Notes under the pieces: generated by a model
What the model saw: the letters and a program-made list of their open reading frames with translations, nothing else
Told to the model about the DNA's origin: nothing
Database searches by the model: none
Shown: piece by piece, positions 54,632-64,000 of the stretch
Layout of the letters: the number at the start of each line of letters is the position of its first letter
Position numbering within the stretch: position 1 is the first letter of the stretch
Made by a program: the position numbers and the translations under genes
Assembly (NCBI RefSeq): GCF_001277255.1
Contig: NZ_CP012264.1
Span: 3,658,001 to 3,722,000 of the forward strand
Length of the DNA: 64,000 bases
Origin: Cronobacter condimenti 1330
GTDB lineage: Bacteria > Pseudomonadota > Gammaproteobacteria > Enterobacterales > Enterobacteriaceae
Reading direction: 5' to 3'

Positions 54632-55528
54632 ATGGCTAACGACCAGACCAAGATCCAGGACCCGACTTCCCAGTACTTCACCGGGGAATATCCAAAGCAG
54701 AAACAGCCTGCGCCGGGTATTCAGGCCAAAATGGAGCCGGTGCCGGACTGCGGCGAGAAAACCTATAAAGGGAGCGGCCGTCTTCAGGATCGTAAGGCAC
54801 TGGTGACAGGGGGCGACTCCGGTATCGGTCGCGCTGCCGCCATTGCTTACGCGCGAGAAGGCGCCGATGTGGTGCTCAACTATCTGCCAGACGAGCAGCA
54901 GGACGCCGAAGAGGTCAAAGCCCTGATTGAAGAGGCAGGCCGTAAAGCGGTGCTGATCCCAGGCGACCTGACCGATGAGAAATTTGCCCGTGAACTGGTG
55001 CATCGCGCCATAGATGAGCTGGGCGGGCTTGATATTCTGGCGCTGGTAGCCGGTAAACAGACGGCAGTGGAACAGATTGCCGATTTGACCAGCGAACAGT
55101 TCCAGAAAACCTACGCGACTAACGTGTTCGCCCTCTTCTGGATAACCCAGGAGGCGCTGCCGCACCTGAAACCGGGCGCGAGCATCATTACCACGTCGTC
55201 TATTCAGGCCTACCAGCCAAGCCCGCATCTGCTGGATTATGCCTCAACGAAGGCCGCTATCCTGAACTACAGCCGCGGCCTTGCGAAACAGGTAGCAGAG
55301 AAAGGGATTCGCGTGAATATCGTCGCTCCAGGCCCTATCTGGACACCGCTGCAGATTTGCGGGGGCCAGCCGCAGGAAAAAATCCCGCAGTTTGGCCAGC
55401 AGACGCCGCTTAAACGCGCCGGCCAGCCTGCCGAACTCGCGCCGATTTATGTCTACCTGGCAAGCCAGGAATCCAGTTACGTCACCGCCGAAGTGCACGG
55501 TGTAACCGGCGGCGAGCACCTGAGTTAA
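54632..55528 (+). CDS. yghA: YghA-type SDR oxidoreductase
   Basis: The 298-residue short-chain dehydrogenase has the NAD(P) motif [20 protein letters not shown] near residue 60 and the catalytic YASTKAA with its Ser in [12 protein letters not shown]. The N-terminal extension [20 protein letters not shown] is typical of this stress-type subfamily. The substrate is not established. An AGGAGG site precedes the ATG. Confidence 0.92.
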   Translation: MANDQTKIQDPTSQYFTGEYPKQKQPAPGIQAKMEPVPDCGEKTYKGSGRLQDRKALVTGGDSGIGRAAAIAYAREGADVVLNYLPDEQQDAEEVKALIEEAGRKAVLIPGDLTDEKFARELVHRAIDELGGLDILALVAGKQTAVEQIADLTSEQFQKTYATNVFALFWITQEALPHLKPGASIITTSSIQAYQPSPHLLDYASTKAAILNYSRGLAKQVAEKGIRVNIVAPGPIWTPLQICGGQPQEKIPQFGQQTPLKRAGQPAELAPIYVYLASQESSYVTAEVHGVTGGEHLS

Positions 55529-55546
55529 TCCGCTCGCAGACGCCAA

Positions 55547-55576
55547 TAAAAAAGCGCGGCCCAGGCCGCGCTTTTG
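55547..55576. terminator. Bidirectional terminator between yghA and exbD
   Basis: AAGCGCGGCC-CA-GGCCGCGCTT between A- and T-runs ends both convergent units. Confidence 0.92.
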
Positions 55577-55599
55577 CGTTTCTTGAGGAAGGCTAAACG

Positions 55600-56025
55600 T
55601 TACTTCGCCTTCGTGACTTCCTGGCCTACCAGTCCGATTTTCAGATAGCCCGCCTGATGCAGGGTATCCATTACGTTCATCATGGTTTCGTAGTCGACGG
55701 TTTTATCCGCGCGGAAGAAAATTGTCGTGTCTTTCTTGCCGCCGGTCTGCGCGTCGAGCGCGTTGACCATTGTTTCCCGCGTAACCGGATCGTTACCGAT
55801 AAACATCGTTTTGTCGGCTTTAACGGACAGATACACCGGTTTTTCCGGGCGCGGTTGCGGCTGGCTTGATGACGCCGGCAGATTCACCTTGACGTCCACC
55901 GTCGCAAGCGGCGCGGCCACCATAAAGATAATCAGCAGCACCAGCATCACGTCGATAAACGGCGTGACGTTAATTTCGTGCATTTCGCCGTTATCATCGA
56001 GATTTTCATTAAGACGCATCGCCAT
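55600..56025 (-). CDS. exbD: TonB-system energiser ExbD
   Basis: The 141-residue inner-membrane protein has one helix (VTPFIDVMLVLLIIFMVAAP) containing the essential Asp25-type residue, then a periplasmic domain. With ExbB it forms the proton channel that drives TonB. It is close to identical in layout to the E. coli protein (141 residues). It follows exbB by 6 bp. Confidence 0.96.
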   Translation of the reverse strand: MAMRLNENLDDNGEMHEINVTPFIDVMLVLLIIFMVAAPLATVDVKVNLPASSSQPQPRPEKPVYLSVKADKTMFIGNDPVTRETMVNALDAQTGGKKDTTIFFRADKTVDYETMMNVMDTLHQAGYLKIGLVGQEVTKAK

Positions 56026-56031
56026 AGGGCA

Positions 56032-56766
56032 TTAACCTACACGCAGTTTTTGAGCAGCACGTACCGGCTGAGCCTGAGAGCTCGCCTCGAGATCCAGATC
56101 GCGGCTTTGCAGCAGCAGCACCTGGGCTGCGACATCGCCAAGCGTCGCTTTGTAGCTGCCGATGGCGCGTGCGAAGATGTTATAGATAACGACCGCCGGG
56201 ATAGCGGCGATAAGACCAATGGCCGTCGCCAGCAGCGCTTCGGCGATCCCCGGCGCGACGACCGCAAGGTTAGTGGTCTGCGACTGGGCGATACCGATAA
56301 AGCTGTTCATAATGCCCCACACGGTGCCGAACAGGCCCACAAACGGCGAAATCGCGCCGATGGTAGCGAGATACCCGTTGCCGCGCCCCATGTGACGCCC
56401 TGCCGCCGCGACGCGACGCTCAAGTCGAAAACCGGTGCGCTCTTTAATGCCTTCGTTATCATCGCTGCCTGCTGAGAGTTCACGCTCGTTCTGCGCTTCA
56501 TCAATCAGGCGCGCGCTCAGGCTTTTCGCCCCAAAACGCTCAGCCATGTTACGCGCGTCATCCAGCGTGCGGGCGCCCGCCAGCTCTTGCTGTTCGCGTT
56601 TCAGGCGGCGCTTGTGGCCTGCGAGCTCAACGCTTTTGCTAAAGAAAATCGCCCAGGTCACGACGGACGCCAGGATAAGGCCAATCATGACGATTTTCAC
56701 CACGATGTCGGCATGCTGATACATGCCCCAGACGGAAAGATCCGTCTGCATCAAATTATTTCCCAC
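56032..56766 (-). CDS. exbB: TonB-system energiser ExbB
   Basis: The 244-residue protein has three membrane helices and the conserved GNGYLATIGAISPFVGLFGT and TAIGLIAAIPAVVIYN segments. It is the pentameric scaffold of the ExbBD motor. Start is GTG at 56766 (MGNNLMQTDLSVW, as in E. coli). A Fur-like box lies 60 bp upstream, consistent with iron control. It diverges from metC. Confidence 0.96.
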   Translation of the reverse strand: MGNNLMQTDLSVWGMYQHADIVVKIVMIGLILASVVTWAIFFSKSVELAGHKRRLKREQQELAGARTLDDARNMAERFGAKSLSARLIDEAQNERELSAGSDDNEGIKERTGFRLERRVAAAGRHMGRGNGYLATIGAISPFVGLFGTVWGIMNSFIGIAQSQTTNLAVVAPGIAEALLATAIGLIAAIPAVVIYNIFARAIGSYKATLGDVAAQVLLLQSRDLDLEASSQAQPVRAAQKLRVG

Positions 56767-56828
56767 TCTGCATCTCCAGGACGAAAGTCACAAAACTGCG
56801 CACAATGATATCAAAATGACATCGAATT

Positions 56829-56847
56829 GATAGTAGTTCTCATTAGT
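56829..56847 (-). promoter_or_regulatory. Fur box of exbBD
   Basis: On the minus strand ACTAATGAGAACTACTATC matches the 19-bp Fur consensus GATAATGATAATCATTATC at 13 of 19 positions. exbB of E. coli is Fur-repressed. Confidence 0.75.
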
Positions 56848-56984
56848 ATTTACATGGTGCGCCAGCGCACATTTTTTTTCTTTGCGCTCAGACAGGAAAG
56901 CGACGCAGATGACGTTTTTTCATCTTTCGCCGCAAATGCAAAACAAGGCGAGGCGGCGCCTGTTTTCCGTGATAACGTTAGTTT

Positions 56985-57008
56985 AGACATCCAGACGTTC
57001 AGACAGGG
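56985..57008 (+). promoter_or_regulatory. Three tandem MetJ boxes of metC
   Basis: AGAC recurs at 56985, 56993 and 57001 with an exact 8-bp period (AGACATCC, AGACGTTC, AGACAGGG), the met-box arrangement (consensus AGACGTCT). It ends 7 bp before the metC start, so bound MetJ would block transcription or initiation. Confidence 0.85.
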
Positions 57009-57015
57009 GACTTTC

Positions 57016-58203
57016 ATGACCGACAAACACATCGAGACGACGCTTATCCATGCCGGGCGCGCAAAACGTTACACCCTGGGGGCGGTGAATAGCGTGATTC
57101 AGCGAGCGTCATCGCTGGTGTTTGACAGCGTCGAGGCGAAAAAACAGGCCACCGCGGGGCGCGCGCAGGGCGAACTGTTTTATGGCCGCCGCGGCACGCT
57201 GACGCACTTTTCGTTGCAGGAAGCGATGTGCGAACTGGAAGGCGGCGCGGGCTGCGCGCTGTTCCCGTGCGGCGCTGCCGCAGTCGCCAATACCATTCTG
57301 GCGTTTGTTGAACAGGGCGACCATGTGCTGGTGACCCAAAACGCCTACGAGCCGACGCAGGATTTCTGTACCAAAATCCTCGCTAAACTCGGCGTGACAA
57401 CCAGCTGGTTTGATCCGCTCGCGGGTGGTGATATCGCCCGGCATATCCAGCCTAATACCAAAGTCGTGTTCCTGGAGTCGCCCGGTTCGATAACGATGGA
57501 AGTCCATGATGTGCCGGCCATCGTGGCGGCAGTACGCCGCACCGCGCCGGACGCCATCATTATGATGGATAACACCTGGGCTGCGGGCATTCTGTTTAAA
57601 GCGCTCGATTTCGGCGTGGATATTTCTATTCAGGCAGGCACCAAATATCTGGTCGGGCATTCCGATGCCATGATAGGCACCGCGGTCGCGAATGCGCGCT
57701 GCTGGGACACGCTCCGTGAAAACGCTTATCTGATGGGCCAGATGGTTGATGCCGATACCGCGTATGTCACCAGCCGCGGCCTGCGAACGCTGGGTGTACG
57801 TCTGCGCGCGCATCACGACAGCGCGCTGCACGTGGCGCAGTGGCTGGCGGCGCATCCGCAGGTGGCGCGCGTTAACCATCCGGCGCTGCCCGGCAGTAAA
57901 GGCCATGAATTCTGGAAGCGTGATTTCACCGGCGCGAGCGGCCTCTTTTCTTTTATTCTTCATAAGCGCCTGAGCGACGCTGAGTATGCGCACTATCTGG
58001 ATAACTTCACCCATTTCAGCATGGCGTATTCCTGGGGCGGCTACGAATCCCTGATCCTCGCTAATCAGCCCGAAGAGCTGGCAGCTATCCGCCCGGCGGG
58101 CGGCGTCGACTTTACCGGCACGCTGGTGCGCCTGCATATCGGGCTTGAAAATGTCGAAGATTTAATCGCCGATCTGGACGCAGGCTTTCGCCGAATCGCC
58201 TGA
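57016..58203 (+). CDS. metC: Cystathionine beta-lyase
   Basis: MetC cleaves cystathionine to homocysteine, pyruvate and ammonia in methionine synthesis. It is a PLP enzyme of the Cys/Met metabolism family; the PLP Lys is in [15 protein letters not shown] near residue 210 and the [10 protein letters not shown] segment near 56 is typical. The ATG at 57016 ([14 protein letters not shown]) gives 395 residues, the E. coli length; longer frames run through the MetJ boxes. Confidence 0.96.
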   Translation: MTDKHIETTLIHAGRAKRYTLGAVNSVIQRASSLVFDSVEAKKQATAGRAQGELFYGRRGTLTHFSLQEAMCELEGGAGCALFPCGAAAVANTILAFVEQGDHVLVTQNAYEPTQDFCTKILAKLGVTTSWFDPLAGGDIARHIQPNTKVVFLESPGSITMEVHDVPAIVAAVRRTAPDAIIMMDNTWAAGILFKALDFGVDISIQAGTKYLVGHSDAMIGTAVANARCWDTLRENAYLMGQMVDADTAYVTSRGLRTLGVRLRAHHDSALHVAQWLAAHPQVARVNHPALPGSKGHEFWKRDFTGASGLFSFILHKRLSDAEYAHYLDNFTHFSMAYSWGGYESLILANQPEELAAIRPAGGVDFTGTLVRLHIGLENVEDLIADLDAGFRRIA

Positions 58204-58321
58204 AGTGAAAAAAAACGCGATTATCCCAGGAAAAGAGAGGGTTTGTTGAACCTGTAATGCAGATGCGCGGTGGCATTTAAGTGTACAATAGACGCACTAC
58301 CGCTGTTCCACAGGATCTCCC

Positions 58322-58975
58322 ATGGCTGTTATCCAGGATATTATCGCTGCGCTCTGGCATCACGATTTTGCCGCGCTGGCGGACCCGCATGTCGTTGGCG
58401 TTGTCTGGTGCGTGATGTTTGCCACGCTGTTTTTAGAAAACGGTTTGCTGCCGGCGTCGTTTCTGCCGGGCGACAGCCTGTTGTTGCTGGCGGGCGCAAT
58501 GATAGCGCAGGGCGTGATGGATTTTGTCCCGACGCTTGTGATCCTCACCTCAGCGGCGAGCCTCGGTTGCTGGCTGAGCTACGTACAGGGGCGATGGCTT
58601 GGCAATACGCGTATTGTGCGCGGCTGGCTTGCGCAATTGCCGGCGAAATACCACCATCGCGCGACGTGCATGTTTGACCGTCACGGGCTGCTGGCGCTGC
58701 TGACCGGGCGTTTTCTGGCGTTTGTGCGCACGCTGCTGCCGACGATGGCGGGCATCTCCGGGCTGTCTAACCGCCGCTTCCAAATCTTTAACTGGCTGAG
58801 CGCCCTGATTTGGGTAGGCGTGGTCACCGGCCTTGGCTATGCCATCAGTATGATCCCGTTCGTTAAACGCCATGAGGATCAGGTCATGACGTTTCTCATG
58901 ATCCTGCCTATCGCGCTGCTGGTCATGGGCCTGCTCGGCGCCATCGTGGTGGTAGTGAAGAAAAAAACAAGCTGA
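58322..58975 (+). CDS. yghB: DedA-family membrane protein YghB
   Basis: The 217-residue inner-membrane protein has the DedA motifs [14 protein letters not shown] and [17 protein letters not shown], with the conserved Glu and Arg. DedA proteins such as YghB/YqjA support envelope integrity, cell division and proton-motive-force-dependent lipid flipping. Order metC-yghB-yqhC is as in E. coli. Confidence 0.94.
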   Translation: MAVIQDIIAALWHHDFAALADPHVVGVVWCVMFATLFLENGLLPASFLPGDSLLLLAGAMIAQGVMDFVPTLVILTSAASLGCWLSYVQGRWLGNTRIVRGWLAQLPAKYHHRATCMFDRHGLLALLTGRFLAFVRTLLPTMAGISGLSNRRFQIFNWLSALIWVGVVTGLGYAISMIPFVKRHEDQVMTFLMILPIALLVMGLLGAIVVVVKKKTS

Positions 58976-59003
58976 ATGACCTCGGGCGGAGCGCCAGCTC
59001 CGC

Positions 59004-59897
59004 TCACGCCATTGCGCGCATCCGCGCGGCGTCCTCTCCCGGTGTCACCCCGAAATAACGTTTGAACTCCCGACTAAACTGCGACGCGCTCTCATACCCT
59101 ACCTGCATTGCCGCCGCGCTGGCTTTCATGCCGTTATGCAGCATCAATAACCGCGCCTGCTGCAACCGCCAGGTTTTCAGATATTGCAACGGAGAGGTGC
59201 TCGTCACCGCTTTAAAATTATGGTGAAACGCTGACACGCTCATGTTGGCTTCCGCCGCCAGTTGCTCCACCGTCAGGGTTTCGGCATAGCGCGTTTCAAT
59301 ACGCCGCAGCGCGCGGCTTATCAGGCTGAAATGCGTCTGGCGGCTCACCAGCGCCAGCAACGCCCCACCGCCCGGCCCTTTCAGCACGTGGTAGAGAATT
59401 TCGCGCACCAGCTGTTTACCGAGTATGCGCGCATCCAGCGGGTGCTCCACTACCTCAAGCAGCCGTTCGACGGCACAGAGGATTTCATCGGTCAGCACGC
59501 CGGAATTAATTCCGCACGAACAAGGCGCAGGCCGAAAATGGTCGTCTTCGCCAATCTCCATCACCAGCGCCTGAAGCTGCAACAGATCGATATTAATGCG
59601 AATGCCCGCGAGCGGCTCCTGCGGCGTGGCGAAGGTTTCGCACTCAAACGGCAGCGGCACCGTCAGCAGCAGATATTCACGCGGATCGTAGCGGAATACT
59701 TTGTTATTGAGATAACCCGTTTTATAGCCGGAAAAGAGAAATATGATGCCGGGCTGGTAGATAACCGGCGTACGCGCGCCGGGTGTCGTACCGTATAAAA
59801 GACGCACCTCAGGCGGCAGGAAACCCAGCTCTTTTTCGTTTTCTTTCAGTCTTCTAATTTCATCGGCAATGTTCCGACACACCATATCGCGGTTCAT
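59004..59897 (-). CDS. yqhC: AraC-family regulator YqhC
   Basis: The 297-residue protein has an N-terminal AraC-type cupin domain and a C-terminal double helix-turn-helix ([40 protein letters not shown]). YqhC activates yqhD-dkgA in response to aldehydes; E. coli YqhC contains a conserved Cys, and here a CSCG motif lies near residue 127. It diverges from yqhD across 188 bp, which must hold its operator. Confidence 0.93.
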   Translation of the reverse strand: MNRDMVCRNIADEIRRLKENEKELGFLPPEVRLLYGTTPGARTPVIYQPGIIFLFSGYKTGYLNNKVFRYDPREYLLLTVPLPFECETFATPQEPLAGIRINIDLLQLQALVMEIGEDDHFRPAPCSCGINSGVLTDEILCAVERLLEVVEHPLDARILGKQLVREILYHVLKGPGGGALLALVSRQTHFSLISRALRRIETRYAETLTVEQLAAEANMSVSAFHHNFKAVTSTSPLQYLKTWRLQQARLLMLHNGMKASAAAMQVGYESASQFSREFKRYFGVTPGEDAARMRAMA

Positions 59898-60085
59898 CTT
59901 TTACGGCTCCCGGTCGCCTTTAATACGGCCTTTAGTGTGCGTAAAATCCGCCATTTTCTCCAGCGACAAAGAGAAATGGGCAAGAGAAAGGCAGGAATGA
60001 GCATTGAGACCGCGCCGTCCGACACCGACAATAACGGTCATCCCTTCACGCCAGGGCGTGACGCTTATTCCACAAGGAGTTTTCG

Positions 60086-61249
60086 ATGAACAATTTCAAT
60101 CTCCACAACCCGACCCATATCGCTTTTGGCAAGGGCGCTATCGCTGAACTGCGTGCGCTCATCCCGGCGGACAGCCGCGTGCTGGTCACTTACGGTGGCG
60201 GCAGCGTGAAGAAAACCGGCGTGCTCGATCAGGTCTACAGCGCGCTTAACGGCCTCGACGTGCTGGAATTCGGCGGCATTGAGCCAAACCCGTCCTATGA
60301 AACGTTAATGAACGCCGTAGAACTGGTACGTAAAGAAAAAGTGACGTTTTTGCTGGCAGTCGGCGGCGGTTCCGTACTGGACGGCACCAAGTTTATCGCC
60401 GCGGCAGCGCACTATCCGCAGTCGCGCGATCCATGGCATATCCTTGAAACCCGCGGCAGTGAAATTACAAGCGCCATCCCGATGGGCTCGGTGCTGACGC
60501 TGCCAGCCACCGGCTCGGAATCCAACAAAGGCGCGGTGGTTTCGCGCCGCGCCACTGGTGATAAGCAGGCGTTCCATTCGCCGTTTGTGCAGCCGCGCTT
60601 CGCCATTCTCGATCCGGTTTATACCTACACTCTGCCGCCGCGTCAGGTCGCGAATGGCGTGGTGGACGCCTTTGTGCACACCGTGGAGCAATACGTCACG
60701 TATCCGGTGAATGCCAAAATCCAGGACCGCTTCGCAGAAGGCATTTTGCTGACGCTTATCGAAGAAGGCCCGAAGGCGCTGAAAGAGCCGGAAAACTACG
60801 ACGTGCGCGCCAACCTGATGTGGGCTGCCACCCAGGCACTGAATGGCCTGATTGGCGCAGGCGTGCCGCAGGACTGGGCGACGCATATGCTCGGCCATGA
60901 GCTGACCGCGATGCACGGTCTGGATCATGCCCAGACGCTCGCCGTGGTGCTGCCAGCGCTGTGGAACGAGAAACGCAACGAGAAGCGCGCCAAACTGCTG
61001 CAATACGCAGAGCGCGTATGGAATATCACGCAAGGCAGCGACGATGAGCGCATCGACGCGACGATTGCCGCCACCCGCCGTTTCTTTGAAACGATGGGCG
61101 CGCCGACCCGCCTGAGTGATTACGGCCTCGACGGCAGTTCCATCCCGGCGCTGCTCGCAAAACTTGAAGAGCACGGCCTGACTGCGTTGGGCGAGCATCA
61201 GGATATCACCCTGGATGTCAGCCGCCGCATTTACGAAGCCGCCCGTTAA
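60086..61249 (+). CDS. yqhD: NADPH-dependent aldehyde reductase YqhD
   Basis: The 387-residue iron/zinc alcohol dehydrogenase has the cofactor loop GGGSVLDGTKFIA near residue 93 and metal-ligand His residues in DAFVHTVEQY and AMHGLDHAQTLA. It reduces a broad range of toxic aldehydes including butyraldehyde and acrolein. AAGGAG precedes the ATG. It forms an operon with dkgA under YqhC control. Confidence 0.95.
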   Translation: MNNFNLHNPTHIAFGKGAIAELRALIPADSRVLVTYGGGSVKKTGVLDQVYSALNGLDVLEFGGIEPNPSYETLMNAVELVRKEKVTFLLAVGGGSVLDGTKFIAAAAHYPQSRDPWHILETRGSEITSAIPMGSVLTLPATGSESNKGAVVSRRATGDKQAFHSPFVQPRFAILDPVYTYTLPPRQVANGVVDAFVHTVEQYVTYPVNAKIQDRFAEGILLTLIEEGPKALKEPENYDVRANLMWAATQALNGLIGAGVPQDWATHMLGHELTAMHGLDHAQTLAVVLPALWNEKRNEKRAKLLQYAERVWNITQGSDDERIDATIAATRRFFETMGAPTRLSDYGLDGSSIPALLAKLEEHGLTALGEHQDITLDVSRRIYEAAR

Positions 61250-61354
61250 GCTTTTTACGCGCGACCTTTCGTTTTTGGCTATTTCGACCAGACTTAACTC
61301 ACCTGACTTGCGCCGGGGCAACTGCCCCGGTGTGTTAGCTCAAAAGGAGGAAAT

Positions 61355-62182
61355 ATGGCAAATCCAGGCGTAATTAAGCTGCATGACGGCAACCTGATGC
61401 CCCAGCTCGGCCTCGGCGTATGGCAAGCGACTAACGAAGAGGTGGTTACCGCTATTCATAAGGCGCTGGAGGTGGGCTATCGTTCCATCGATACCGCTGC
61501 AGCCTATAAAAACGAACAAGGCGTGGGCGACGCGCTGAAAAGCGCGGGCATCGCGCGCGACGAACTGTTTATCACGACAAAGCTCTGGAATGACGACCAG
61601 AAGCGCCCCCGCGAAGCGCTGGAAGAAAGTCTTGAAAAGCTGCAACTCGATTATGTTGACCTCTATTTGATGCACTGGCCAGTGCCGGCTATCGATCGCT
61701 ACGTCGAGGCCTGGAAAGGCATGATTGAACTGCAGCAGGAAGGGCTGATTAAAAGCATCGGCGTATGTAACTTTAATGTGCCGCACCTGCAACGCATCAT
61801 TGATGAAACGGGCGTCACGCCGGTAATTAACCAGATTGAGCTGCACCCGCTGCTGCAACAGCGCCAGCTACATGCCTGGAACGCCACGCACAAGATCCAG
61901 ACGGAATCCTGGAGCCCGCTGGCGCAAGGCGGCGAAGGCGTTTTCGACCAGAAGGTTATTCGCGAGCTTGCTGATAAATACAGCAAAACCGCGGCGCAGA
62001 TTGTTATCCGCTGGCACCTCGATTGCGGACTGGTCGTTATCCCGAAATCGGTGACTCCATCGCGTATCGCGGAAAACTTCGACGTGTGGGATTTCCGTCT
62101 GGATAAAGACGAGTTGAGTGAAATCGCGAAACTCGACCAGGGTAAACGCCTGGGCCCGGACCCGGATAACTTCGGCGGTTAA
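61355..62182 (+). CDS. dkgA: 2,5-diketo-D-gluconate reductase A
   Basis: The 275-residue aldo/keto reductase has the catalytic DTAAAYKNEQGVG (Asp/Tyr), TKLWNDD (Lys) and LYLMHWPV (His) motifs, and the NADPH site IPKSVTPSRIAENF. It reduces 2,5-diketogluconate, methylglyoxal and other aldehydes. AAGGAGG lies 5 bp before the ATG. The 105-bp gap to yqhD is compatible with co-transcription. Confidence 0.95.
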   Translation: MANPGVIKLHDGNLMPQLGLGVWQATNEEVVTAIHKALEVGYRSIDTAAAYKNEQGVGDALKSAGIARDELFITTKLWNDDQKRPREALEESLEKLQLDYVDLYLMHWPVPAIDRYVEAWKGMIELQQEGLIKSIGVCNFNVPHLQRIIDETGVTPVINQIELHPLLQQRQLHAWNATHKIQTESWSPLAQGGEGVFDQKVIRELADKYSKTAAQIVIRWHLDCGLVVIPKSVTPSRIAENFDVWDFRLDKDELSEIAKLDQGKRLGPDPDNFGG

Positions 62183-62261
62183 GCGCACCGCCTGTTGGCG
62201 GCAAAAAGAAAAAACAGCATACTACGCAAGCCTGTTTACGGACGTTTGAGGACCAGTCCCA

Positions 62262-62771
62262 ATGAAGCACCGCTTAGCGTTAGTTATGCTGTTTTTTTCC
62301 GCCGGCGCGCTGGCGCAAGGGGCCGCGCAGACCCCGACGCAATTTCTGAAATCGCTTTACCAGAGCTACTCCGCTGGCAACGAACCGGTGGATTTTACAA
62401 GCCAGGGTGAACAGCAGATCCTCTCCGATCGCCTGCTTAACCTGGTGGAAGAAGACACGCGCCTTGCGGGCGGTGAAGTCGGTTTTCTCGATTACGATCC
62501 CATCTGCTATTGCCAGGACTGGGACGATCTCGCCGTCGATAAAATCAACGTGACCCACAGCGACGCCACGCACGCGAAAGCCACCATTACCTTCCGCCCG
62601 TTCCGCAGCTCGCCGGATGCCACCACGCAGAGCTTCGCGCTTATCAACGAGAAAGGCCACTGGCGCATCGACGATATCATGAACGGCAACGGCAGCCTCT
62701 ATCGGTCGTTGCAGGAGAGCAGCCAGCAGCTGCGCGCCGATAGCGCCAACAGCGATGCGGTTTCCCCCTGA
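62262..62771 (+). CDS. YqhG-like secreted protein (DUF3828-like)
   Basis: The 169-residue product has a signal peptide (ending GALAQG) and one DUF3828-like domain: FLKSLYQSYSAG, FLDYDPICYCQDW and INEKGHWRIDDIMNGNGSLY. E. coli YqhG (near dkgA) has two such domains, so this is either a shorter member or a single-domain relative. Two Cys in CYC could form a structural pair. Function is unknown. Confidence 0.75.
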   Translation: MKHRLALVMLFFSAGALAQGAAQTPTQFLKSLYQSYSAGNEPVDFTSQGEQQILSDRLLNLVEEDTRLAGGEVGFLDYDPICYCQDWDDLAVDKINVTHSDATHAKATITFRPFRSSPDATTQSFALINEKGHWRIDDIMNGNGSLYRSLQESSQQLRADSANSDAVSP

Positions 62772-62781
62772 TTCGCCCCAT

Positions 62782-62814
62782 AAAAAACGGCTTGCCCCTG
62801 GCAAGCCGTTTTTT
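62782..62814. terminator. Bidirectional terminator
   Basis: AACGGCTTGCC-CCT-GGCAAGCCGTT between A6 and T6 runs separates the convergent DUF3828-like and ABM-domain genes. Confidence 0.92.
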
Positions 62815-62828
62815 GCGTCAGCGCCGCG

Positions 62829-63131
62829 TTACTTCGCCTGACCGCCCGCGAGTTTATCCAGCACCATCACGTCTGAGGTTTCGATGTATTTCGGCAGCTC
62901 AGAAAAGAGATGAATAATGTGCGCCGACTGCAGATGTTTTTGCAGCAGATCGCGGCTTTCCCACTCTTCCGTCCAGACAAAGCGGCGCGGGTTTTCACTG
63001 TCACGATTGAGCTGATAAATGATGCAGCCCTCTTCGGCGTGCGTCTTCTCGATAACGCCGCGGAACAGTTGCTCCAGCGTCTCTTCCTTGCCAGGCTTAC
63101 TGACGAAAATAGCCACTACCGGAACGGTCAT
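62829..63131 (-). CDS. ABM-domain (antibiotic biosynthesis monooxygenase-like) protein
   Basis: The 100-residue protein is a single ferredoxin-like ABM domain (VVAIFVSKPGKEETLEQLFR; EEGCIIYQLNRD; FVWTEEWESRDLLQKHLQS). Relatives include LsrG and YgiN, acting on quinones or small aldehyde/ketone compounds. AGGAG precedes the ATG. It follows grxB on the same strand by 62 bp and may share its promoter. Confidence 0.82.
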   Translation of the reverse strand: MTVPVVAIFVSKPGKEETLEQLFRGVIEKTHAEEGCIIYQLNRDSENPRRFVWTEEWESRDLLQKHLQSAHIIHLFSELPKYIETSDVMVLDKLAGGQAK

Positions 63132-63193
63132 GTTGTACTCCTGAAGTTATGTTTACAAAGAGAAGCGGCGCGCCAGAGCCCGTCGCGTGAGTC

Positions 63194-63829
63194 TTATTTC
63201 GCCTGCGCGCTTAGCAGCGCCACCTGAGTCTGTGCCGACACGCGCTCGATATACGCGCTCACCTGCGGGCCGAACGCCGCGCCTTTGACAATGGTGAGCG
63301 AGCGAAGCCACGGGAAGAGAATGAAATCAGTGGTGTCGATTTCCTGCCGTCCGGCTACCAGCGGCTCCAGCTCAGCGAGTTTGGCGTTAACCTGCGTCAG
63401 CAACACAGGTGTCTGCGCGCGTAGCGCATCCAGGTCGCCAAAGGCGTTTTGTTCACGCTCGGTATAGGCGCGGCGGGCTTGCGGCGTGGCGAGCTCAGCA
63501 AAATCCCCCTCGGTAAAGCGTGGAATAACCAGGTTAAAGAGCGGGGTGGAGACTGACTCACACCACGCCTGAATACGTTCATCCACCGGCGCGTCGGTCA
63601 CCCGCGGCCCGGTCAGCCCATCAACGTAGCGCACGATATCCATGCTCTCTGGCATATACGTGCCGTCCTCTTTTTCCAGAATCGGCACGACCTTGCGCCC
63701 CACCATGCGGGTCGGGGTTTCAGCATCGCCTTCCATGATGACTGACACCTCGAAAGGCAGCTTTTTCAGACCGAAAATCATCAGGGCGCGGACACAGAAC
63801 GGGCAGTGCTCGTAGATATGCAGCTTCAT
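63194..63829 (-). CDS. grxB: Glutaredoxin 2 (GrxB family)
   Basis: The 211-residue protein has an N-terminal thioredoxin fold with CPFC at residues 9-12 (CPYC in E. coli) and the PESMDIVRYVD segment, followed by a helical GST-like domain. E. coli Grx2 (215 residues) reduces mixed disulfides with glutathione. The C-terminal domain is rather divergent from E. coli, so the call is to the family. ATG at 63829 is chosen over a frame to 63877. Confidence 0.88.
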   Translation of the reverse strand: MKLHIYEHCPFCVRALMIFGLKKLPFEVSVIMEGDAETPTRMVGRKVVPILEKEDGTYMPESMDIVRYVDGLTGPRVTDAPVDERIQAWCESVSTPLFNLVIPRFTEGDFAELATPQARRAYTEREQNAFGDLDALRAQTPVLLTQVNAKLAELEPLVAGRQEIDTTDFILFPWLRSLTIVKGAAFGPQVSAYIERVSAQTQVALLSAQAK

Positions 63830-63891
63830 GCAATTCTCCATGAGGGGCGCGGCGACGGCAGCATTTATCGCTCGCAAAAAGTACTACTGAT

Positions 63892-63905
63892 GAGTAACAT
63901 TACTC
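63892..63905. promoter_or_regulatory. Palindromic operator candidate upstream of grxB
   Basis: GAGTAA-CA-TTACTC is a perfect inverted repeat within a longer imperfect one (ACTACTGATGAGTAA / TTACTCGATAGT). It lies about 63 bp before the grxB start and looks like a TetR- or MarR-type site. The cognate regulator may be the next gene beyond the window. Confidence 0.55.
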
Positions 63906-64000
63906 GATAGTAACATAACGCGTTTGCGTGACAAGCGCGACGAAAAGCCCCGCCGCGATACCGTTACCGTCGGGCTTACAGTAAGCTGGCGCGTTTAGCC

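Noticed and set aside
57109..58137. A 342-codon frame opposite metC
   Set aside because: metC is unambiguous on the plus strand; the composition is that of a reverse-strand shadow.

Overview
The window is a chromosomal segment of a yellow-pigmented member of the Enterobacteriaceae, most likely Cronobacter or a close relative. This rests on a crtE-idi-crtXYIBZ carotenoid cluster of the Cronobacter/Pantoea type, a GC-rich backbone, and several blocks whose gene order matches Escherichia coli (trmB-mutY-yggX-mltC-speC-yqgA-pheV; yghZ-yqhA-yghA-exbDB-metC-yghB-yqhCD-dkgA). All product names come from reading the translations and comparing them with remembered families; no database was searched.

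Region 1 (1-7101) is the right end of a P2/186-type prophage integrated in a tRNA-Ile2 (ileX/ileY type) gene. It holds tum (SOS-controlled antirepressor with a LexA box), replication endonuclease A, small early genes, fil, cII, apl, the cI immunity repressor, the integrase, and a low-GC secreted cargo protein. The remaining phage genes lie to the left of the window. Repeated AAAGGGCCA-type motifs, 21 bp apart, occur both in the apl/cI switch and beside att, as expected for a protein acting as both repressor and excisionase.

Region 2 (7102-16205) holds a broken BPSL0067-family gene, ytfJ and the pigment cluster. crtE, idi, crtX, crtY, crtI and crtB form one overlapping transcription unit running from prenyl diphosphates to zeaxanthin glucosides. 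crtZ is convergent and overlaps the 3' end of crtB by 104 bp.

Region 3 (16205-25351) holds a flagellar-class chemoreceptor with a sigma-28-type promoter, the cobUST nucleotide-loop genes for cobalamin, and btsT-yjiX-yjiA (pyruvate uptake) behind a candidate CRP site and three candidate BtsR sites. A small unknown membrane protein gene converges on yjiA.

Region 4 (25510-33704) is conserved backbone: yggN-yggL-trmB on the minus strand, mutY-yggX-mltC on the plus strand, then speC, yqgA and tRNA-Phe (pheV). nupG, which lies between mltC and speC in E. coli, is absent.

Region 5 (33705-50600) is accessory DNA downstream of pheV. It contains a wrecked P4-type integrase, a tightly coupled four-gene operon (epimerase, membrane GT2/GT21-like transferase, alpha/beta-hydrolase-like protein, UGT-like transferase) that I read as an uncharacterised glycolipid or glycoside pathway, a lipoprotein hydrolase with a coupled 61-residue gene, an autotransporter, yjdF, a LacI-regulated chitobiose-type PTS with its own LamB-like porin but no hydrolase, an orphan phnO and an MscS-type channel.

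Region 6 (50600-64000) returns to backbone: yghZ, yqhA (apparently broken by a short deletion between direct repeats), yghA, exbBD, metC, yghB, yqhC, yqhD, dkgA, a YqhG-like secreted protein, an ABM-domain protein and grxB. Three AT-richer unknown genes and a FucR-like regulator (52.3-54.5 kb) interrupt it between yqhA and yghA.
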